Shown: positions 24,701-33,700 of the stretch, one piece after another
How the letters are laid out: each line of letters starts with the position of its first letter
How positions within the stretch are numbered: the first letter of the stretch is position 1
NCBI GenBank assembly: GCA_013400975.1
Contig: WBMZ01003282.1
Coordinates: 1 to 64,000, forward strand
Direction of reading: 5' to 3'
Source of the DNA: Atrichornis clamosus
Lineage: Eukaryota; Chordata; Aves; Passeriformes; Menuridae
Length of the DNA stretch: 64,000 nt
Translations under genes and position numbers: made by a program
The notes under the pieces: generated by a model
Databases searched by the model: none
Told to the model about the DNA's origin: nothing
What the model saw: only the letters and a program-made list of their open reading frames with translations

Positions 24701-27700
24701 AGTTTATTATAGGGAGTGTACAAAAGTCTGAAATTTAACTGAAAACTGCAACATTAGCAATTAAATCCTTTAATACAGAGATACTATGCAAAAATACCTT
24801 TCTTAATCTTTCAGGAGAAAATTCCAGACCAACTAGAAAGAGAGTGAAGAATACACCAAACTCTCCTAACGTCTCCACCTGTACAATAGACTTAGGAAAA
24901 AAAAAATTAAAATTCAGTGCACAGCAGTCTACTTATCATACAAAAGTATAAGCCCACTACAAAACAAATTGATTCTCATTATGTTTCCATAGGTAGTTCA
25001 CTTGCTGGTCATACAACATCAGAAGTTCCCATAGCATCTTCAGGGTGTAAACATTTTTCTCATCACCTGACTGACACCAGATGATAGTTTGGTTGGATAG
25101 TGCTGGTTACCCAGAATGCACATGTGCATTGATCTTGCTAAGTGTTGACGAATACATCTGGTCCAGGTAACTCAGCTTGCAAGCTGCAGATTGAAATGGA
25201 GATTGAACTCTCACTGGGAGTCTGAGAGAAGTGTCAGTGACCTAACAACCTTTGGGATGACAACGGGCATGAAGGTGAATGGACACTGAGAGGTCAGAAA
25301 GTCGCGTGAATAGACAGACTGGGAAGTTCCCTTAACAGTAACCCTGCTTGTTGGTTGAAAATAGTTTATGTTTTATGTATGTACTATTAAATCCCCAAGG
25401 CTTGCATTCCAGAAGTTACTTCTTGCTAGTTATTTTATTGGTCTATTGGTATAATCTTTCTGCTAGACCATAGTTGCTGTTCTGCTCTCCATCCTACAGG
25501 CTTCACACATCCATCTCAGACCAGCACAACTACCAGACTTTCTGCTTCAGAGAGAGGGTGAAACAGCAAGTAAAGTGGCTGTCTTCCTCATCACAACAGA
25601 AAAATGGGGATACTTCTGGCTGGCAACTGGTGTACCCTCAGGGTTCAGTTCTAGGGTCAGTTCTGTTCAGTATATACATATATAAAAGATCTGGATGCAG
25701 GACTTGAATGCTGGTTTTCTGGTGCAAGTTTGCTGATGATAACGAAGTGGGAGGGACAAGATGCCTTGCAGAGGGATCTAGAAACACTGGAGTATTGGGC
25801 AACAATTAATGGGAGGAAATTTAACAATTCAGAATGCTGAATTCTGATCCACCTAGGATGGATTAATGCCAGGCACAAGTATGGCTTGGGAGAGAAGTGG
25901 CTGGAGAGCAGCCCTGCAGAAAGGGATCTGGGAGTACTGGTGGACAGCAGGCTCAGTGTGAGCCAGCAGAGAGCCCTGGCAGCCCAGGGGGCAAACCCCA
26001 CCCTGGGGTGCATCAAACAGAGCATCACCAGTCACTCAAAACATGTCATCATCTCACTGTACTCAGTGTTGCTGCAGCCTCACCTGGAGCACTGTGTGCA
26101 GTTCTGGACCCCACCAGTTGAGAGGGATGTGAAGGTCCTTGAATGCATCCAGAAGAGGACAAGGCTGGTGGAAGGGCTGGAAGGAATGTCCTATGAGGAA
26201 TAGCTAAGGACTCTAGGTTTGCCTAGCCTGGAAAAAAGCAGGTTGAGGGGCAACCTCATCTCTCTGCAGCTTCTTGAGGAGGGGAAGCAGACAGGGAGAT
26301 GCTGAGCTCTTCTCCCTGGTATCCACCGACAGGATGCATTGGAATGGTTCAAAACTGCCCCAGGGGACATTCAGACCGGGAATTAGGAACCATTTCTTTA
26401 CTGAGAGGGTAGTCCAACCTTGGAACAGGCTTCCTAAAGAGCTGATTGATGCCCCAAACCTGTCAGTGTTCAAGAGGCATTTGGACAATGCCCTTAACAA
26501 CATGCTTTAACTTCTGGACAGCCCTGAAATGTTCAGGCAGTTGACTGGAATAGACTATTCTATTCTAAAAACTTAGTATTTCTTTTTTATGTATTTACAG
26601 GCCAGAGTAAAAGAAAACACAGTTTATCATCAATCACAGAAAAGGAGATGGAAACTGTCTTTCCGGCCAGATTAGAACCTGCCCGCTTTCTCAGTTCCTC
26701 GGACATTCAACTTCTTTAGGAAATCCAGAAAAGAGCACACAGAAGAGACCCAGACAACACGAATATTATCCAGATGAGTAACGTTTAATCACCACTCCAC
26801 AAGAAACAGGGAGGTCACTTAAGAAATTGTCCTAAAGAAACCTCTCTCATATCTGTTCTGACCACACCATCTTCTTCAATGTTAAGTCTCCGAAAATTCA
26901 TTGCTGAATCTCTTTCTAATGCCAAGCTTACAAATCTGTTTCTCAGTCTAAGTGGTCAAACTTTCCAGACATTCTCAACCCAGAAATTATGTACAACACA
27001 GAGGTTGAGATTATTTAATCTCAATTTTAGAAATGAAATTTTGAAAGTGTAGTATTTGCATCCTTCTCTTCCAATAAAAGATAGACAAAATCCTACAATT
27101 TCTGCTAATCCCTACTCAATTTTGAGCCCAATAGTAATTTTCAACTGAAGCCCACATAAGAGCAGATGTTGCAAAGACAGTAAGTTCCAAGAGGTTGCAC
27201 GGATCTCAATGCAATAGACACATGTAACTTAAGCAGACATTACCTTGCAGCCTTAACATGCGTTCTCTTTTGCCTGCTGGCTAAACAATCTGTTAATGCA
27301 CACCAGAGCACTAATCAAAACATGTCTAGCCAACCACAGCTCATGGTTTCGCATGAGCCAGTAAGCAGGGTACACGTGATGGAGCTAAAAAGGTTCAAAA
27401 GACTCCAGGAATGTGGGCAGGGTTCTGGGAAAGGAATAGGGTGACTAGGATGGATGAAAGAGTTGCAGATATGCAAAATAACTCTCTAGAAGGCCAAGCT
27501 ATGCTACTTGGGGAACTATTTGTTTTAAATGCTTCCTCTACTGCCAACAGTGACTTTTAGCAAGTTTTTGTATATTTTATGTCATTGAAATAATTTGGCT
27601 CTCAGCTGTGATGCTTTACAATTAAAGACAAAGAGAAAAGAAAGAAAGAAAAAAAAACCTGACATAAATCTCCCACAACACACAACTTTCAGTTTTCACT

Positions 27701-30700
27701 TTCAACAGTTGTGTCATAATTTTATAGGAGAAAAAAAGATTGAAAACAAAATTATTTAAAGGCATAAAATTTGAAGGTCTCCTCTTGCAAGGTTCAGGTT
27801 TGGGGATTTCTTTCTTTAACTACATTTGAGGCTGGCAACACCACATGCTTTTAAAACTCCTTTTAGAAGATTTCAACAAATGTAATCAGTCAAGAAGTAA
27901 TTTGCATGCTTACCTTGATGCTATTTAGTCCTGAGGGTCCTAAGAGTACTCCACAGATGATATATCCAAACATGGTTGGCAATCCTATTGTTGTGCACAG
28001 CCAGCCACATGGCAAAGACAACATTCCTATTGTCACAATATCCTAAATAGGTAAGATTTACAAACACATTAATATAAAGGACACACAAATTTGGGATGAA
28101 ATTCAAGAGCATTATCTTTCAAAAGATAAACACCACTGTAAAATTAAATGTATAATACTTCTTGTGAAAAGAACACACAACTTCAGTAAACTAACCTCAA
28201 TGCTGTTGCAGGTGTAAGCACAGCAGTTTTGCAGATGAAGGAAATGAGATACTGACCTTAAGTAATTGGGGGCCTTTTGATCAATTTTATAAATATTTTA
28301 AATACATTCTAGAAAGTAGGGAATTTTCTAGGGAATTTCCTGGGTGGAATGACACTTTGCATTAAAAGAAGATGCTGAAGCAGATCTGATTTGGGTTTTT
28401 ATAATTTAAAAAAAAAAATCCCAATCCAATTTTCTAAATGAAGCACAAATACAATAAAAACCCTACCATGTCTAAGTATTTTCCAGCATCCATTTTTTCA
28501 TCACCAGACATGACCAGATAAATTCTCTCTACTGACAACATGCAAGTGGCTTATCAAGCACTGCAATAGTTTGCTTCAACACTTTGCAGTCTTAGAGAAG
28601 GGACGGTGCCCTAAAGGTGCAACAAGATAAATAAAATAAAACCAGAGAGGAATCACGTGGCATCATATCAGTCTTGTGCAGATTATCCTAGGAGTTGGGA
28701 ACACATGGCCAAATCACCATAGACAGGGGAGTCATGAACGTTGGGGGAACTTTAGAGGGACAAATTCTGAAACTATACTCAATCCAACCAGGTGGTACTG
28801 ACATGCAAACTAGTGGGACTAAATCCAAAAGTGAATGACAAGAAAGTCTGAAACAAGTACCTTTATGAAATGATGATCAGCACGAGGAATGGTTGAATCT
28901 CTGGGTTTAGTAAGGATATACTGATTGTTCTGGGAATCAATAAGCATACTAAGACCTAAGTCATCTTCTACTTCTCTTTTTGAAGCATTTCTTTTGGAGC
29001 TGGCTTCATCTTCTTCCACCCTTAAAACTGCTTCAAAGTTTACACCTCTTACCTTTAAGAAAAAGAAAACAAATAATCAAACAACAAAAAAAGGGGAGTC
29101 AATTAAGTACATCATGAAAAGGGAAAGACTATTACATGTTCTTGAAGTTTCTACAGAACTTGTTGACACCGACTAAAAATACTGCAGGTTTCTTCTCTAA
29201 GAAGTCTTTCAGTCTCTTTATCAAAACTTGAGGTCTTTAAATATAACATTTTATTATCTTGAATAAAACCAATTGGAGATTACGAAGTGATAAGCAGTTC
29301 ACAAAAATCTGAACTAAAGACTGCATTCCAAGTCAAGAAAAGGTCACTGTCCTGTAAATTTGAAGGAGATATTATAAGAACTGTTTCTACCTAGTTATTT
29401 TCAGGATTTTATCTCTCAAAACAGCAATTCTTGAAAGCAGGGTGTAGTGCAGATTTTTTTTTTTCATTTTTACCTACTACATTTCTCTATTTGACCATAT
29501 TTTAATAGAAGCTTGTGTATCTTTATCAGAATATTGATGACTGTATTAGAGCTTCTCTGTTCTAAAATTCCGGTGGTTTAGTTTGATAGATTGTTCCTTG
29601 CAACGATGGAGGTGTAAATAGTCCTTCAGGTTGCATTTAATGATTCCTTTTCTTTCATGGATGGAGATACGAGCAGGAAGCCACAGAGATGCCCTGGAGA
29701 ACAAGGACGCGCTGGCATTTGGCCCGTTCCCAGGCGCCGCAGGAGAAACCCCGCCCGAGTCTCCCGACAGGGCCGTCATAGCCCGGCGGAACAGGAGAGG
29801 GCGCTCCCGCCAGCCCGGCCCTTCCCGCTGCGGCCGCGGCCAGCTGCCGTTCCCACGGGGCACAACCGCTCTGATCTGGTGCACGCGAAATAAAACACCT
29901 GGTTTCACCTTCTCTCGATTCAAGCACAATTACAAAAAACCCCAGAGCTTGGCTCTCTACTATAGCGAAATTGCTTTTTCCTCCTCAGCACAACTCAAGA
30001 GCTACGCTCAACTTGAGAGTCAACCTCCAAATCATCAAAAACCTCTCATGAGCAAAAGCCAAACAAAATTGCAACCCCTGTTTATTCAAACAGGGCCAAT
30101 TTAGGGAGTCTGTCTCTGAGGATACCAAAATGGGACACTAGAATAAACTGACACCCCAGCTCCAGAAGCACACCTTACCTGAGGAATACTGTCCCCTCAT
30201 GCAACATTAAAACAAGGATCAGTGCAAATAGGCCAAGGTACAAAAAGCAGAGGAAGTCAGACATGGAACAAAGTAACACGACAAACAGTAACACCACAAA
30301 CACATTTCAGATCTTTCCTCTGAACAATATTTTCCCAGACTGTGAAAACTAACTGCAATGATTCTTCTTCTTCTTCCATAACTTTCTCCAGAAAATAAAA
30401 AAGAGGGGACAATGCTTAACACGGTAACTCCGTATGCTGCAAAGTCTAACCATTGCAGTGCCCATCACCACTGAGACTCCGTATCTCTCACGGGCTGTAT
30501 CAGTGAGATGGACTACACTTGTCACTGTCAAAGTGGCAGCTGCAGGGAGGACTTTCAAATCAAAACCACAGAAATCACTAGCAAAAAGAAGCAATTACTC
30601 CTGTTTGCTCACTCTTCTTTTTTTTTTTTAACAGTCACTAAAATTCTAACAACTATCTAACACAAGAGAAACACACAGGGCAAATACCAACTATGAATAA

Positions 30701-33700
30701 ATGCACACCAAATAAAAGACTGAGTCTCTAAAGCATCACTTACAGATTTGTTGTCATCAAAGGCATGCTCTTCTATTTCCTCTTCCAATCTATCAGCTGC
30801 TTTCCTGACATCTTCCAGAATTTCATCAAGCATTGACAGGCTTTTGTTTTGATGCTGCATGTTCTTAAGGGCTTCAACCTGGTGTTTTTCTGCTGCTAAG
30901 AGTTCAACATATTCCATTTCTTCCTGTTGGATTTCACAACACACAGATAAAGTGTAGGCCATGCCTTTCAGCAGAAAAGCATTTGACCTAAATGTATGCT
31001 TCTTTTGACACAAAACATTTTATCACTGGAATTGCAAAAGCCATATGCACTTTATGAAGTTTGCTTTCTCTTGCGCCAATTTTCATTGGGGTAACTGGGC
31101 AAGAAAAACAACAAACAAAGTATGCACCAACTGCCTTTTCTAATCCATTAAACAGTAGAGCTGCCCCAAGGTTATGATCCAGAAAATACAAGCAAGGACT
31201 CACTTCAAGAAACTCCAGGAAACATTTCAGAGTCAAGTAAAGTTTAGAACTCAATGCTTTAGCAGGCAAGCATACTACATTGAAAGCATAGCTATACTAT
31301 CTACAATAAACAAACAAATTAGACAGAAAAAACAATGAATCTTAACTTTATAAGCCTTTTTATAAACATAGGAAGAGGTTTGTTTATGGTTTTTGAAAAT
31401 TACAGCAACTGTGGAAATTGAAAAAAAAAGGAAAAAGGAGTTGAGAGAGAGTAGAGATGAGCAGCAAATCACTCTAGCCAAGCTTCCTGTTTATGCTTCT
31501 CAAACCCCACTTTTCCTATCAGAATTAAAACACATGCCTTTTTTCCCCATTTCAGTTTGGGCCTCTTAAAAACTTGCACTGGTAACTTCTGAAATTTCTA
31601 GGCTGCAGAAGTAAGAAGAGAAAATATGCTAATATGGTTTGATATGGTGTAAAAATATTTCAGAAGGTTCCCCCATAAAGTTAAGGTTCATTTCATCTTG
31701 CATGTTTTAGGTTCAAAAAGAGAACTAAAAAGCTTAACTTACTGATCACAACTGGACCTAACAATGCACCTTCTACACAGTTACCATGACAATAACTAAA
31801 CAGAATACTTTGTAGTGACAGAGAACAATCTGAGTTTTTTGGAAAAAAAGGATTCTTTCCTTTGCATGCCTCCATTCTTTCAAAGATTGTTGAGAGAATA
31901 GCTGTGAGTAAGAAAATATACGCAAGGCAGCGCTTTTTCCTTTCAATTAGATTTGGGATGAAGAGACTACTTAGATGAGAGACACCCTCCTTCTGCTCTT
32001 TAAGAGAGCCAGTATTATTACCAAGGGGAAAAAATGGGCAAAAAATGCATGCAACCTGTGGGTCTGACTCAATTCCCAGGAAATACAAGTTTCTGTCTCC
32101 ACTTCAGACGCCCTGACCTGCCATACCCAGTTGGAAATCAGAGAATGTATGTCTCCCATAGGTTGAGTGTTTTATCTGCCAACCCTCCATAGGTATCTTC
32201 AATTACCTGAGCATATAAAATGGTACTAAACACCTATGAGTGTCCCCTCCTTCACACATTTGCAGATGGACATTTTTCCCCTTGAAACCTGCCAGAACAT
32301 GCATGTAATTTAATCAATTCCTTGATGCCAAGACAAGGATATGTTCAGTGCAATTGGTACTATAGCTTAATCCTTTCAAAATCCTGACAGTCAGATGATT
32401 TTTGAATCCTCTGATTGTGAGGAAACTACAGTATTGCTGTGTGTTGGTGTTTAGAACTGCCATAGTTACAGCAGCATGGTGAAAGTTACCCAGATCCCAA
32501 AATAACTGGAGTTGGGAAGAATGTAACTATTAACGTGTTTGGCTCAATGTCAACAATTAGTTCTTATGCAACACGTAAGTAGGAAACACAGTCCCTCTAT
32601 ACAGCCTAAAGGAAAAACATTTCCTATCTGTTGCTCTCTGCTAGCAGACATTGCTTGAAAGATGTAACAAACAGCCCCCGTATGAGCTGCAGATTCTCTG
32701 CTCATTCAGAAACAACCTAGAATACAAGATGAAATAATGGTTAGATTCCTTTCCCTCCAAAACTGAAGAGGTTTTGGGTGCAAGGAGCCAATCTCAGTCC
32801 TTTCTGTCAGCCAAGACAAATAGGCTAAACAGAGCCAGAGGTAAATTGCATAAAAAATAATTTTCTAATTTCAAAGAAGTTAACTTTCCCTGAACAGCAA
32901 GGTACAAAAGTTTTGGAAAAAAACAGAGACTAGCAGCAAGTTCCTTCAACTAATGGAGACAACAGTTGTTGTAGTCTATTAAAGCGGCATCTGTTTCCAC
33001 CTACAGATTAGGGTGACAGCAGTAGACTGGGATGATCACGGGGAATGTTGTCCATAAAAAGGACAAGTTATCTCAAACAACCTGCTACACACTAAGCAGA
33101 AGCGCATCACAGTACAAACACTGTTCTGCAACTCATGCTGGGATTGGAGACACCTGATCACAAGGTACATACCAAACAACCGCTTAAGTTAAGTAATACA
33201 GATAGGGATTGTGCACTGAACAGGAGCAGCTAGAAACACATCAGCAAAATGAAGGAAGTTTAAGTAAGACTTTGGCACAATGCTGTTTAAGGACGCAGTG
33301 TTGCTGCTGCTCCCTACTAGTTATTCAGAGATAACAAGAGCACATTCAGAAGAGGTTGCATATTTGCACTACTTGCATGTTATTTTTTTCCATCAATGTC
33401 TTATTAGTAGGCATCCAAGAAATTAGCAGCTAATTAAAAAGTAGGTAAGATTCTGTTGCTTTTTCCTGAATTTCCAAACAGGATCCTGGAGCAAAAGTAG
33501 GCAAAAACCGTCTGCAGCACCTTTTCCTTACTTCCCCCCACCCCATACTGTGGAATGATTCCACTACATCTTTTCACAGCAGCAAACCAGCAAGAAATGA
33601 ATCAGACATACATACATATCCTAGTACTAAAGACTTCCAAATACTTCAACTCAACAGAAACAAAATAAAGGGAAGAGCTCAGCACCCTCCACGGTTATTT

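Noticed and set aside
25474..26510. Several 60-123-codon frames in the CR1 region as host genes
   Set aside because: Plus-strand frames are pieces of the decayed CR1 reverse transcriptase; minus-strand ones are shadows.
29546..30104. Open frames of 127 and 157 codons in TMCO3 intron 3
   Set aside because: They exist because the GC-rich patch lacks stops. Both strands are open, there is no splice-flanked conserved sequence and no known family.
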